In this document: one piece after another, positions 34,795 through 47,125 of the stretch
How the letters are laid out: every line of letters starts with the position of its first letter
How positions within the stretch are numbered: the stretch's first letter is position 1
DNA from: Megaustenia siamemsis
Taxonomy: Eukaryota > Mollusca > Gastropoda > Stylommatophora > Ariophantidae
Reading direction: 5' to 3'
Assembly: GCA_032433765.1 (NCBI GenBank)
Contig: JAVIAB010000041.1
Coordinates: 75,166,232-75,230,231, forward strand
Length of the DNA stretch: 64,000 bases
Program-made: the position numbers and the translations under genes
Notes under the pieces: model-generated
Told to the model about the DNA's origin: nothing
The model's database searches: none
What the model saw: the letters and a program-made list of their open reading frames with translations, nothing else

Positions 34795-35715
34795 AAATCA
34801 GAATAGCTAAAGCAGCAATGTCTTTCAGAAGCCTTGAAAAGTTGTGGAAATCAAAACTCATCAGCACAAACACAAAACTTAGACTATTCAAATCAAATTT
34901 ACTATCAGCCCTTACGTATGCGTGTGAAAGCTGGAAAACAACAAGCGACATAGAAACAAAGTTGAACGCATTCGAAAATAAATGTCCTAGGAAAATACTT
35001 GGTATTATTTTCAGTGTATACCCAAGACTCTCATCATTAATGACCTGGCCAGAATTAATGCTCTTTATGCCGATGACCTTGTTATCTGGCATACAAACGA
35101 AAAAAATTAGGATAGCTGAATTACACCTAAAGACCTCAAATGCCTAATAGAATATTGTAATACGTGAAGACTAAAGATCAATTCACAGAAGTCAGTGTAC
35201 ACAGTATCAGAATCAAAGAACTGTCACCAAATGCAAATTACATAAACCAAGAAATCTTTATAGAAATATATGACAACAAAGATAAAATGTCTAAGGAAAA
35301 TACTTGGTATAGCGTGGAACGAATTCAAAACAAACGAGGAAATTAGAGAAATCGCCAATCAACCACTAATATCTTCAGTAATAAAGGAAAGATGATGGTC
35401 ATATGTTGGACATGTCATGAGAAGAGTAAATAACCGAATAGCAAAGCAAGCCCTCATGTGGGAAACAACAGGTAAGAGAAAAAGAGGAAGACCCAGAGAG
35501 ACACTGAGAAGAACATTGCTGAGAGAGGCAAAAGCAGCACGAATCGTCTCCCTCAATGAGATAGAGCAGCGTGCACAGAGCAGAGACAAATGGCGAGATT
35601 TGATAAAATATCTTTAAAAGAATTAAAAACTGCTAGAACAAAAATTCAGATAACAGAAGAAGTATCTTGGTCTACGCCCTATGGGCCGGCTATGGCTCGA
35701 AAGGTCAATAGAATA
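34795..35715 (+). mobile_element. LINE IV fragment interrupted by another RT piece
   Basis: It encodes FRSLEKLWKSKLISTNTKLR, LTYACESWKTTSDIETKLNA and KILGI, then after a 279-bp insert AWNEFKTNEEIREIANQPL-like residues (frames vary), KRKRGRPRETLRRTLLREAK and RDKWRDLIKYL. The 3' end is GGCTCGAAAGGTCAATAG. It starts about 40 bp after the exon A3 donor. It pairs as an inverted repeat with 36233-36891. Confidence 0.85.
35006..35284 (+). mobile_element. RT palm fragment inserted in LINE IV
   Basis: Reads across frames as RINALYADDLVIWHTNEKK and a KINSQKSVYT segment: the YADD catalytic region of a different LINE, of I-clade type. It is bounded by a 26-bp direct repeat with two mismatches (34980-35005, 35285-35310, core GGAAAATACTTGGTAT) that belongs to LINE IV coding sequence, as expected of a target duplication. 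Confidence 0.75.
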
Positions 35716-35868
35716 GAAATAAAAGGAGTAACAACAGTTGGAATTAAGCCTAATTCATATTGTGACCAATTCATGCCGTGGTTCCCAGTGACCCCCAAGA
35801 GAGTTGCCAGACATATTTCCGAAGGTTAATTTTATAGAAAATGTTACCTTATATGTTTTCAATATTTA

Positions 35869-35945
<77 letters not shown>

Positions 35946-36232
35946 TATGAAATATACTGTAAGTGGATGCAACACTGATTCATGATAAACAAAACTGACT
36001 TCAGGTTATACCAAATCAGATATATCTTACAATTCACAACAAATAATATAAAGAGTCAAATAATTCACAGCTAACCTTGCCATAATTCATTATTGTGAGC
36101 GACCATTTGAATCTGAGTAAATGTATGTCTATAAATTGTTCCTCTCTTATAAGTGTACATATTAATGTCTCTCAAGACCTGCCTATTTCTTTCCAGTAAT
36201 GTCATAATATAAAAAGGCCACCAGGTTAAAGT
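35716..36232. repeat. Spacer with long (TA)n array
   Basis: An uninterrupted TA array of about 74 bp lies at 35871-35944, the longest in the window. The rest of the spacer, between two inverted LINE IV copies, is AT-rich and unassigned. Confidence 0.85.
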
Positions 36233-36891
36233 CTATCTATCTATTGACCTTTCGAGCCATAGCTGGCCCATAGGGCGTAGACCAAGATACACCTTCCCCT
36301 ATCTGAATTTTTGTTCTAGCAGTTTTCTTTTAAAGATATTTTATCAAATCTCGCCATCTGTCTCTGTTCTGTGCAAGCAGTTCTATCTCATTGAGGGAGC
36401 CGACTCCTGCTGCTCTTGCCTCTCTCATCAATGTTCTTCTCAGTGTCTCCCTGGGTCTTCCTCTTTTTCTTTTACCTGTTGTTTCCCATATGAGGGCTTG
36501 CTTTGCTATTCGATTATTATCTCTTCTCATCACATGTCCAACATATGACCATCGTCTTTTCTTTATTACTGAAGATATTAGTGGTTGATTGGCGATTTCT
36601 CTAATTTCCTCGTTTGTTTTGAATTCGTTCCACGCTATACCAAGTATTTTCCTTAGACATTTATTTTCGAATGCGTTCAACTTTGTTTCTATATCTCTTG
36701 TTGTTTTCCAGCTTTCACACGCATATGTAAGGGTTGATTGTACATTTGATTTGAATAGTCTAAGTTTTGTGTTTGTGCTGATGAGTTTTGATTTCCAGAA
36801 CTTTTCAAGGCTTCTGTAAGACATTGCTGCTTTAGCTATTCTGATTCTAATGTCTTTGCTTGTATCCCCTTCTCGATCAATGTGACTTCCA
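36233..36891 (-). mobile_element. LINE IV fragment with TSD
   Basis: The minus-strand frame at 36330-36824 (164 codons) is uninterrupted: SYRSLEKFWKSKLISTNTKL, LTYACESWKTTRDIETKLNA, KILGIAWNEFKTNEEIREIA, YVGHVMRRDNNRIAKQALIW, RGRPRETLRRTLMREARAAG, RDRWRDLIKYL. AGGTTAAAGT flanks it at 36223-36232 and 36892-36901. It is the best-preserved copy of this C-terminus. Confidence 0.9.
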
Positions 36892-36901
36892 AGGTTAAAG
36901 T

Positions 36902-39900
36902 AGTAGGCATTTTATTATAGAATGAAAATGAACTATTTCTGTGAATTTATCGGTACAAGAGGCTGCTTATTAAAAAGAGGAAAATAATTGATTGGGTTGG
37001 CTATGGATGTTGTTCAGCAGATGTGTTCAATCGAGGACATAGAACCCAGGGAATAATGGGTTTGAGTGCCACCAAACTGCAGTATGTCCTTTGTCATCAT
37101 CATCATGCTGGTTAGAGAATGTAGACAACAAATCATATTGGTCATTGAGGCAGAGGTGCAGGCTTTCATTTTCTAGAACGCTTATGATTACAATACAATC
37201 ATTTACACAGATGGGTCTGTTATTCTGCATGAATGGTGATCATGGGCTCTCATGAGTTTTGACATGTATTAGCGCACTGCAGTCACATCATGTGAGTTCA
37301 TGTGCTGTCATGTGAACTCATATCACAGGCAACATTGTATTTCGATGTACATGTATACATGTATATCGAAAATACACTGTAGTTAAATCACTGACTTTAG
37401 ATGTGATATGTACATACATATAACAATTTGATTTTCCCAAAAAATTATATCTTTGGTCAGATGTGAGCTCATAGATTTGTTTCAGTTTGATAAATTTATT
37501 TTAAAATGGAGGGTTTTTTTTTAATTTTTGACGAAGGTCTCCTTGATAATCTAATTCCTAGTTAATCCGCTCCCAGATAATTGAGCCTACTGTATCTTGA
37601 CCCACAAAGACACAGATAAACCACAAAGCTGTTTTGTGCAATGCTGTTTTCAGTACTAGCAGATTGTATAAAACTTTCAAAATCCAAAAGTAAAAGTAAA
37701 TGTTTTTTAAAAGAATTCTGTTGTTGGTGCTCTCCTGATATTTATTCATTTATGTTTCCTTAAAAGGGCAGGAAGTAGATCTAGTTCATTCATGATATAG
37801 GGCTAGATCTGATATTTGTGCCTGTTGGCTCACCACATCCAAATCAGTATGACATTTTAAAACGTATGTTTTCTGTCAGAGTTGCATGTCTTGTTCTATA
37901 AAGGGCATGCGTTTGAAAAATGGCACATTCACTAACCATATAATTATGTAACACTGAGTCATATTTAGACATACACATTGTGCTTACTATATGGTTGGGG
38001 AACCAATATCTAGGCTATGGATTAAATTCTCTTTTAGTTTAACAATGAAGTGTAAAACAGACAGGTTCATGTCTGACGGAGAACACAAAGCTTTTCAGAG
38101 GCAATATAGCAACATGGCTGATGTGTCTGTGGCTAAGGAAGAGTATTTTGATAAAAGTCAGTTTCAGAAATTCAGACAAGAGTAAGAAAACCAAGGTCAA
38201 GAGATATTCACACATAAACATGTTAGAGGTACATCAGATCAGACATGAGAAGAGATGATGTGATTATTGAAGAATATTAGATTGAGAGTATGGCTAGAGC
38301 AACCTCCATGAGAAGCTAAGAAAATTGTCAAATATAGTGGTAGTGTGTTAAACATTAGTTGAGAAATCAGGCTTTGTGAAATTAGCAAGTCAAAAAGAGA
38401 TTAATTTACAAGGTCAGGTGCTGGAAGTAGTTCTTGGTTACAGGTGAACAGTCCTAAGTATGGTATTTGAGGTAAATCATCAGTACTGGTTGAAAGTAAA
38501 TGTTAAATTCATTAGCAAGATAGTCTGTGCAATCAGTGTCAGTGAAGAAGAAGTTTACAGTTTAATGTATTCAGGATGCCAAGGAAATATGTAAATAAGT
38601 GCTGCTGTAAAGATGGTGAGCAGGGAGTGAGTTGAATTTGAATTATAGGCCAAAATGTCATTGTATTGTATTGTTCTCATATTTAAAGCTGTCATAATAC
38701 AATGTGTTCAATCAGGATATCCATTATGCTTAAATGATAGTTTACATTACTGACGATAGTTCAAGGAAAATAAGGACAAAATTATGAGTATTTTAATGTG
38801 TTTGTTTTTATTTAAGTTTCATTGTTGTGAAGAGTTAGCAAAGAAATACATTGTTTGTTTGTTAAGTGAGAGTTGAATCAGATTCATTTGTTTAGAGCTA
38901 GAAAGAGGTGTCCGTAGGAGTGCAGAACTAGTCGAATTTAGGAATCTCCATCAGGGCAAACATGTGTGGTAGAATAGACATTGAGTAAAATAGAAGTAGG
39001 AGTTGTTACGTATTCTGGAGTATTACTGGAGTAAATTATAGTTAGTATCAACACGCAATATTTTTCTAGAGATGCTACAATTTCCCTACGGATATAAGAG
39101 TAGAGATTGAACCATGGAGTTACAAAATGAGTATTAAATTATAACTGAGAAACAGTTGTGAGATAGGTGGATAAGAGCTATTAGTATAATTATAGAATTA
39201 CAAGCTAACCACTTAGATTGTCAAAGGAAACCTTATTATAATCACAGAGTTACTTGCTAAAAAGACAGCAGATTGGCTCAGCAAGGTAATGTTTCTAGAA
39301 CTTGTAGAATATAAGAGATTTGCTGAATGTGTATGTTATTGTCGAGTCATGTAGAAAGAAATAATAAAGAACTGATATAGAAGCTGTCCTACATGACTGT
39401 GAGTTATCAAGTTTATTCATTAAATATGTAAATTGTGATGTGATGTTGAGAGTAAACTCTCATATGATAACTCACTATCCAAGACAACCAAGTCAGCAAC
39501 TATCAGCAATGAAGAACTATCAATGAAATATATGAATCGCTGGCACACATAGATAACAGATTTTGTTTAAAATACATCTTAACCACATAAACCAAACAAG
39601 CTGAGTATAAAACTTCAGGCAAGGGAACATGCATAATCAAATCGTAGGTACATTGTGTGCTACTGCAAACTGTTGTCAGAATATAAATATTGGAAATATT
39701 GTTATGTTTGAAAAACCCCATGAGGTGGTAGAGAAATCTGAAAATAGTTTGAAAACTGTTCTTTAGTACAGTGACAAAGAGTGTTTCATAACACAAGTAC
39801 AGTGTATCATATTTTAATGTAGCTTAAGTACAAATACAACGTATAAAATATGGTTTAATATATGAATCATAAATAAGCATACCTCGCAAAGATAGCATAT

Positions 39901-39978
39901 TTTGTAATGTAAGGTATATTTGAATTGTCTTATTGTGTGACAGTAATTTCATTTCATTGGATTACTATGTCTTTCCAG
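36902..39978. other. Long intron stretch without recognisable gene
   Basis: Mostly unassigned. A purine-rich zone at about 38230-39420 contains TATAAGAG and AATAAAG motifs and could be decayed LTR sequence, but no termini or duplications were found. Short frames here are not supported. Confidence 0.3.
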
Positions 39979-40106
39979 TGATATGGACTGCCAGTGGATC
40001 ATCACATCTGCTCTATACTCAAATGTGGTTGTCTTAAGGTTATTGGACTTCTACTTGCAGGAATGGTATCCATCATGCATTTCTGACTATGTGGCTATAT
40101 ATGATG
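39979..40106 (+). CDS. CUB exon B3 (middle of CUB4)
   Basis: The acceptor CTTTCCAG ends at 39978 and the donor GTATAA follows 40106; 128 bp. It encodes DMDCQWIITSALYSN, VVVLRLLDFYLQE, then WYPSCISDYVAIYDG, so cysteines two and three are present. Reading past the donor extends about 65 codons without biological sense. Confidence 0.86.
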
Positions 40107-41102
40107 GTATAATATTTGTCTTCTCTTTTTACACTTTTGTTTCTGTTGCCCTGAAATCGTTAGTTTCATATAACACTTTGGAGACGAAGGCGTGCCTCCC
40201 AGCCCCAGAGCTGGAAGTTGTCAGCGACACACAGCTGATGGCTTGCACTAGGATCGGTGAATCAAAACCATGGAAACCCTGCTCCACCTCTCCGTGGTGT
40301 CTCCAGTAACAGACTAACCTGTCTAGTCTGACCAAGCGAGCAGGGATCGAAGAGAGAAGACAACCCGGTACTCAAAAATGTCATGCTGAAGTCGGATGTG
40401 TTGGGCCGAAAGGCGCAAATATAACAGTTATACTGCAAACCATAACACAACGCAGACACGCCCACTTTTCGTCCTTTTAAGGACGGATGACGAAGATGAA
40501 TTCTACAGTCTACAAATACTCTAGAATACTTTAGTCATCGAGCGAAGCAAGCAAGCATATGACACTTACATTTATGTAAAGCAATAAGACAGTGGGGTGC
40601 CAAGTCTTACTATTCTGCAGTTTTACATAATCAGCTTAAAAAGTAATAGTAAATAGGAACAAAAAAGATGAATTATAATTTGCAGCTACAGTATAATCTC
40701 TGATATTATTGTTTCATGTTATGATCAAAGAAAAAAATCAAAAGTGCCCAAATCTGCTTAAAAAGAAATGCAGTGTATAAACAACACTCTAGTTCCTGTA
40801 GCTTGATAGTTATCCATACACCTCTAACCCATTTCCTCAGGAACTTTATCCAAATTATAGTAAGCCCCACTTTAAATTCTCAAAGTTTTATAACATTCTC
40901 ATTATTTAGCACATGAGTCTTCGGTTGATAATCATAGAGTGAAGTCAATGCACATTTCTTTCTTTTCACTCTCCAAAGCTCTCAATGTCAAAAACATATG
41001 TCACTCATATTTACGTCACTTTTATGGACTTTTCACTGACAAGGATAACCGGTCCACAGATTGTCCTCAAAGTATGAGGCCTGAAATTTATATAGAGTTC
41101 AG
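40107..41102. other. Intron with a GC-richer block
   Basis: 40170-40500 is visibly richer in G and C than its surroundings and contains the inverted motif CGTCCTTTTAAGGACG near 40469-40484. This looks like an inserted repeat, family unknown. 40500-41102 is unassigned. Confidence 0.35.
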
Positions 41103-41198
41103 TTGGTTGGTTGGTTGGCTGGCTGGCTGGCTGGCTGGCTGGTTTGTTTGTTTGTTTGTTTGTTTGTTTGTTTGTTTGTTTGTTTGTTTGTTTGTTTG
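41103..41198. repeat. Tetranucleotide microsatellite (GGTT/GGCT/GTTT)n
   Basis: Three consecutive 4-bp arrays: GGTT, then GGCT, then GTTT. They abut the left edge of an unclassified repeat and may be its tail on the minus strand. Confidence 0.9.
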
Positions 41199-41830
41199 GA
41201 ATAATTGTCCATAAGCACTCTGATCTCTTCTTCAGCAAATCCCACAGTGTGAAATGATAAAACTAGTTCACAAGTCCTTCCACTTTTCTCCTCACACCTC
41301 TCCTAAATGTAGACATCATTCCTCTTGACTAACATAAAGATCTGGGAGTCACGCCAGGGCTGCAGATTCATGAACGACATCGAAATATTTTTCTTTATCA
41401 TCTCGCCCTTCTTTCTTCTAGCATTTGGTGGGTTAGGGATATACGATTGTCCATCATAATGATGTAGGCACACACGACATTGTCATATTTAAGGAAATTT
41501 ATATGCAAATACACTTTTGTAAAAGAAAGAAAACTTTGACAAGAAGAGCATCTGGCGAGCAATTAAGATGCTAAAATTAGCCAAGGACAGTACCATGTAA
41601 AGTTTAAGCAAGGTCATTCCATCCATCTCCATAATAACTACAAGATAATGAGATGCTATCTGTACTCTAAGCTCATAATAAATTCAACCAGTGGCACTAC
41701 TTCACCCTGATAGACATGACAGAAAAGCATATTGTACAAAACTATCTCCACTATTCAGTCATGAGGAATAAAATGTGCCCTGCACTCTCTGTCTTAGAAA
41801 AGGAACTGTAGTGAGAAATAAAAACAGGGT
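41199..41830. repeat. Unclassified dispersed repeat, copy a
   Basis: The sequence from about 41205 to 41470 can be aligned by eye with 42830-43080: CATAAGCACT / CATAAGTGCTT, TCACAAGTCCTTCC / TTCAAAAGTCCTCCC, ACTAACATAAAGAT in both, TTTATCATCTC in both. Both copies start beside a tetranucleotide tract. No coding frame seen. Confidence 0.5.
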
Positions 41831-42029
41831 ATAAGGAATAAGAAATCCAAGCCTCAAGAAGACATGATTGCAGAAGAAGAAATTATTGGTAGTTCATACA
41901 TTTTATCAGATAAGACTGGAATATTTAATTAACACTGTTTAAGTTCTGGTTAGTCTAAAAATAAATCCTATTCATGTATTAATTTTGTGGGTAAAATAAA
42001 ACTTATATATATTATTTGAAGAACACCAA

Positions 42030-42385
42030 ATTTTGTATGTGAATATCATCATCAACATCAAATATCATGCCTGATGGTGTAAGGTGATATTGATCTTGAC
42101 AGTTATTTATCATTTCTGTTGTTGGCCTTCTGCCAAGCCATTCTCTTAAGCTGTCTGGTATCTTTTCTATTTGCTTCCTTCTATCTCTTCGTCCTTCAAT
42201 TTTCCCAGTTGTTATAATATATTCTAGTTGTTCCTTTGTCATTATATGACCAAAAAATGATGATTGTTCCTTCATAATGTTGTATATTAGCTCTATTTTT
42301 GCTTTGGCCTCTTTCAGAACGTTTTCATTACTCTTCTTAGCTGTCCATGGTATTCTCAACATTCTTCTGTAAAACCACACTTCTA
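42030..42385 (-). mobile_element. LINE I 3' fragment
   Basis: The minus strand encodes MWFYRRMLRIPWTAKKSNEN, KIELIYNIMKEQSSFFGHIM, EQLEYIITTGKIEGRRDRRK and a C-terminal PDSLREWLGRRPTTEMINN in one open frame, then a CATCAT-type 3' end. It lies about 100 bp before exon C4. Confidence 0.85.
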
Positions 42386-42489
42386 TGTAACTATAGTAAG
42401 TCTATTAATATTCTGTATATTGAACTATAAATAGAAAGTAAACATAGATGGTGTGTTTGAACAACATCAATGTTTTCTATATATTGTAG

Positions 42490-42648
42490 GTAACAGCACA
42501 GATGCGCCCAGAATAGAATTATTCTGTGACAAAATTGCTTTAATACAGCTCACAAGTAGTGGCACCTCCATGACAGTTGTGTTTCATTCTGATTCCTTTT
42601 TAAGCAACACAGGATTCAAGATTCAGTACAGAACACTTGAGAAAAAAG
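42490..42648 (+). CDS. CUB exon C4 (end of CUB4)
   Basis: The acceptor ATTGTAG ends at 42489 and the donor GTATTG follows 42648; 159 bp. It encodes NSTDAPRIELFCDK (fourth cysteine, CD instead of CG), SMTVVFHSD and GFKIQYRTLEKKG. NST is a potential glycosylation site. With A3 and B3 this forms a domain with all four cysteines. Confidence 0.86.
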
Positions 42649-42779
42649 GTATTGTCAATGATAGGTACACATATATTTGGTTCACATTTGTAGAATTATC
42701 AGGAAAGTAATGACCTAATCAGAAATAAAATTGACATATAATTTTTGAGTCCATAAACCAAATACAAACTTCAGACTGG

Positions 42780-43545
42780 TTAGTTAGTTAATTAGTTAGT
42801 TATTGGATTATCTTCACCGCACATCAGACAACTAGCCATAAGTGCTTACATATCTTCTTTAGCTAATCTTGTTGTGTGAAACAATAAATCATAATTCAAA
42901 AGTCCTCCCCAATTCTCCTCATAGCTCTTCTGAATTTAGGCAACATCTCTCTTAACTAACATAAAGATGGGGGGGGGGTTTGCACTAGAACTAGAAATTA
43001 ACAAATATAATTTAAATCTTTATCATCTCACCCTTCTATTCAAACATGTGGTTAAGGATATAATGATCATCATTCGTAAAAAGCACAACATTTGTCAACA
43101 ATAGATGCACCCACAACATTTTATTTACTCTAGAGATCACAACCAGGATGCACGAACACCATAGCGATGGCTCAAAATCCTTAAAGTGAAACCTTCAGTT
43201 GACTTGGCACAACAATTTATATGAAGGAGCCAAAAGTAATCAGTGCCAAACTAATCCAGTGGTGGTTGTTGAACAACAATCAATGTCATGACATAAAATG
43301 CATTTCGATTTCATAAGGGAAAGGTTACATTCACACAGACTGATTCAATGAAAAGGACTGCTGCTAAGCGCAAGATCTCACTAGCACTGTTGCTGATCCA
43401 TGAAGTGGAACATCTGGTTGATTTTAATACATTGATCAATATTAGAGAGCTGAAATTAATCAGTCTCTAAACGCAATTGCTGCAGCAGTCAATGAAACTA
43501 AAAACTCTGTTCCACTATCTTGGAACTTTAGACTGTCATAAGTAA
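42780..43545. repeat. Unclassified dispersed repeat, copy b
   Basis: Its left half matches copy a at 41199. Its right end (43450-43535) aligns with the right end of the hAT insert (49640-49725): GCTGAAATTAATCAG / GCCGAAATTGATCAG, GCAATTGCTGCAGCAGTCAA / GCAATTTCTGCAGCGATCAA, CTTGGAA / CATGGAA. It begins at a TTAG/TTAA tract. Transposon class unknown. Confidence 0.5.
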
Positions 43546-44376
43546 CTGATGACACTAGATGATGGGGATCAAAAAAGAATCTCCTGCAGGTCAATAAAAA
43601 GAATGTTTTGTGAGTGAGATTAGGAAGTTTTTTTCTCTCAGTAATTCACATGTTTGCTGGACAAGTTGTGGAGTCAGCTGTACATCTACAATCCAGACTT
43701 GTAGCCATTTACAGTCTGATGAACATTCAATGAATAGTTTGATGTTCACAGAGAAGAGGGGTCTATTGTGCTCTATTTAGGTTGATGGTATAATCTATTA
43801 GAAAATGTGCTATTTTTAACTGGTAGACATGTAAATCATTGACTGCTTTGTTAGTCTTTGACCACAATAAAGAAAGAAGATTTAGGTTCACTTCTGTTAA
43901 TAATTATGTGAATCAATTGTTTGTTTTCAAATATTATTGCACCATTGATACAATGCACTATTAGTATCCAACAATCGCCTAAATATTCAATAATTCTTTA
44001 ATGTGGTCTAGTTTTTTTGTTTATGTATTTGCTATTCCCACAGTCTTATTCTATTCTGCCAATTGTAAATGAGCTCTATAACATTGATATTGTTGTTTCG
44101 ATTATTGTCTTTGTGTAATAAGACATTAATGCAAATCATTTATATTATAAATTAAAAATGCATTTATATTCTATGAGCTAGCCATTTCACTGCTATAGTA
44201 TTTCTAAAAATTATAATCTGGTGAATTGGAAACCTAATTTGGTGTTAATTTCTTTGTAGCAATAACACTGCTAAGCTGCAAGTGCAACATAGGGATGAGT
44301 AAACAACAGATAAGAAAGTATCAAAGGGTGAAAGAATAAAGTTTCAAAATGCAGATATCATTTTTCCAAAGATATA
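43546..44376. other. Intron, nothing recognised
   Basis: AT-rich sequence between repeat copy b and a LINE I insertion. Confidence 0.4.
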
Positions 44377-44390
44377 TCATAATTATAAAA

Positions 44391-45303
44391 ATAAAACAGG
44401 GTGTTAGACAAGGTTGTGTGCTGTCACCAGATTTGTTTAATATCTATAGTGAGATTATTTTAAGATCCATAAGGGGCATGCCTGGAATAACATTTGGAGG
44501 TCATAATATAAATAATCTAAGGTATGTTGATGATACAGTCTTAATCGCTAAGAGTGAAAATGAGTTACAAGAAATGTCGGACATTATATTGAAAGAAAGC
44601 AAATATAAAGGACTCAGCCCTTAATAACAAAAAGACAGAAGTAATGGTAACAACAAAGAAAAAGGCATCATCTCAGTGTAAAATAAAGACAAGTGGAACA
44701 ATATTAAAACAGGTAAATTAATTTAAATATTTGGGAACTTTGTTAAACTCAGACGGAAGGTGTACAAAAGAGGTGAGATGCAGAATGGCTCAGGAAAAAG
44801 CAGCTTTACAAAAAATGAGGAAGATACTATGCAATCCATTTTTTACAATAGAAACAAGAAAAAGAGTTCTTAAATGTTACATAGAGCCAGTCTTTAGATA
44901 TGGATGTGAATCATGGATAATAGGACAACAGACAAGAAAATCACTGAAGTCTGTAGATATGTGGTTTTACAGAAGAATGTTGAAAATACCATGGACAGCT
45001 AAGAAGAGTAATGAAAATGTTCTGAAAGAGGTCAATGCAAAAAGAGAGCTAATTTCTAATATTAGGAAGAAACAATCATCATATTTTGGCCATGTAATGA
45101 GAAGAGAACAACTGGAATATATTGTAACAACTGGAAAAATTGAGGGATGAAGAGATAGAGGGAAACAAAGAGAAAAAGTACCAGACAGCTTAAGAGAATG
45201 GCTTGACAGAAGGTCAACAACAGAAATGATAAATAACTGTCGAGATTGAAAGTTGTGGATAGACATGATCACCTGCGCCAGTAGGCCCGGTACTTGATGA
45301 TGA
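44391..45303 (+). mobile_element. LINE I fragment with TSD
   Basis: It starts inside the RT ([20 protein letters not shown], then [18 protein letters not shown], where YADD has become YVDD) and runs through GTLLNSDGRCTKEVRCRMAQ, RRMLKIPWTAKKSNENVL and GHVMRREQLEYIVTTGKIEG to a (GAT) tail. TCATAATTATAAAA flanks it at 44377-44390 and 45304-45317. Few frameshifts. Confidence 0.9.
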
Positions 45304-45317
45304 TCATAATTATAAAA

Positions 45318-46007
45318 GCAAGGTACTATATATATTAAATCACACCAAATATATTCATTTCATTATTTTTTTTCATTAATAATAACATAATGCATAATGA
45401 TGTGAGGTGAAAGACTATAATTTATAGTTTTCTTTGATAGAAATGTCACCAATCTGACCAAAAAATGTCTTTGAATCATTTGTTTTCAAAATTTGCAGCT
45501 GGTCTGAAAATACATTATTAGCAACGCAGTGTAGTTAAAAATTATTTATGATTAATCTTTTTGAACCCAAAGTGATTCACAATTATATGAGGAAAGTTTA
45601 TTGATTGGAATAAATGGAGTAACATTGGATGATGATAAACTGCAAAGTGCACAACAGCATAGGAAAATGTCAGACATGCAAGATTTCAATTATTTTTTTA
45701 ATGGAGCTCAAAGTCAGTCAAGTGGACAAAAACCATAGCAGCATTTTAGTGGAATGTTCTTTCCCCATCAGCCATTTATGTCAAAAACTTCAGGTTTTCA
45801 TTTCTGGTGACTTGTTAATGACAATCTATGGACAAAAGATGATCTAAAACCAACAGTGAGTCGACTCTCTTTACACAAGATCGCTATTCTTTTATTATTA
45901 AACATGTTAAACTTGTGAATAGATGGCACAAATGTGGGATGGTAATAATGTTGAATTATTAGTACAAAAATGCTCTGTATTTATAATTGTATCTCTCTAA
46001 ATATATC
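45318..46007. other. Intron, nothing recognised
   Basis: A 72-codon frame at 45629-45847 has no recognisable motif and no splice context. Confidence 0.35.
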
Positions 46008-46187
46008 TGTAATTCTATCTGTCGACCTTCCAAGCCACAGTCAGCCAATAGGGCATAGACTCAGAAATTCTTTCTCTGTTTCTGAATTTTCTTTCTAGTA
46101 GTCTCAATACTTGCAAAGATCTTTAATCAAATCTCACCATTTGTCTTTATTCTGCACAAGCATCTCAAACTCAATGAGGGAGTTTCC
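46008..46187 (-). mobile_element. LINE IV 3' end remnant
   Basis: Starts with CTGTCGACCTTCCAAGCC, the decayed form of the shared tail, and continues as the reverse complement of the LINE IV C-terminus and 3' UTR. Confidence 0.7.
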
Positions 46188-46502
46188 AGAAAATGATCCA
46201 AAATAGAGGATTGTTGTTTTTTGTCCTCTCGGCAAATAACCGTTTATCAGAGGTCTAACAAGCAACTATCGTAAGAACATTTTTGTTAATGCAACGTGGA
46301 CCTGATATAAAATGGGTAAATTAGCGATAGATAATTAATAGTAATGAATCTGTAATTACTGTAAATTAATGTGCCTGTGATATACTTTGTTGCTTTTTTT
46401 TTAAAAATGTTTTTGACACAATAAAGTAAATATATATTTGGCGATTCTGATACATGTTTAAAACATTTTATAACATTTTAAATAATCTATCAGCATTTTT
46501 TG
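46188..46502. other. Intron, nothing recognised
   Basis: AT-rich spacer ending in the left copy of the LINE III target duplication (46489-46502). Confidence 0.4.
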
Positions 46503-47064
46503 TTTTCACCGGATTTGTTTTCACTTTCACATAAAAAATAGAATAGCTCAGGTCAAAATAGCATTTCAGAAAATGAAAAATATCTTATGCAACAAATCTA
46601 TATCAATAGAAATGAGAAAGAGAGTTCATCGGTGCTATATAGAACCAATTCTGACTTATGGAAGCGAATCATGGACAGTAGACAAACAAATTAAAAGACG
46701 ATTAGAGGCCACAGAGATGGGATTTCTCAGAAGAATGTTGAAAGTTCCCTGGACAGCTAACAAGACCAATGAGGAAGTTCTCAAAGAGACCAACACAAAA
46801 AGGCATCCCCTAAAAAACATCAGAAAGGAACAATCAACATTTTTCGGGCACATCATGAGAAGAGGAAAGTTGGAATACTTGGTTACAACTGGCAAAATAA
46901 AAGGAAAGAGACCGTGGATGTCAAAGAGAGAAAATACTGGATAGCTTGGTGTCATGGCATGGAAAGTAGTTAACAACAGAACTGATACGATGCACTGTGG
47001 ATAGAAGATTGTGGAAGGACATGATCGCCTATGCCAACCGGTATGGTACATGATGATGATAATA
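46503..47064 (+). mobile_element. LINE III 3' fragment close to exon A4
   Basis: Encodes MRKRVHRCYIEPILTYGSES, TEMGFLRRMLKVPWTANKTN and EQSTFFGHIMRRGKLEYLVT in a 123-codon frame, then a (GAT) tail. ATCAGCATTTTTTG (46489-46502) and ATCAGCATTTTTG (47065-47077) flank it. About 38 bp after the left duplication do not match the family and may be filler. The insertion ends 61 bp before exon A4. Confidence 0.82.
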
Positions 47065-47125
47065 ATCAGCATTTTTGCACTTTATAAAAATGTCACCAAT
47101 TAAGATACAAAATTATTTACTTTAG

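Noticed and set aside
38880..39420. LTR with TATAAGAG and AATAAAG
   Set aside because: No termini, duplications or second copy; motifs are common in AT-rich DNA.
40939..41238. Frames rich in VCLF or NKQT repeats
   Set aside because: They translate a tetranucleotide microsatellite.
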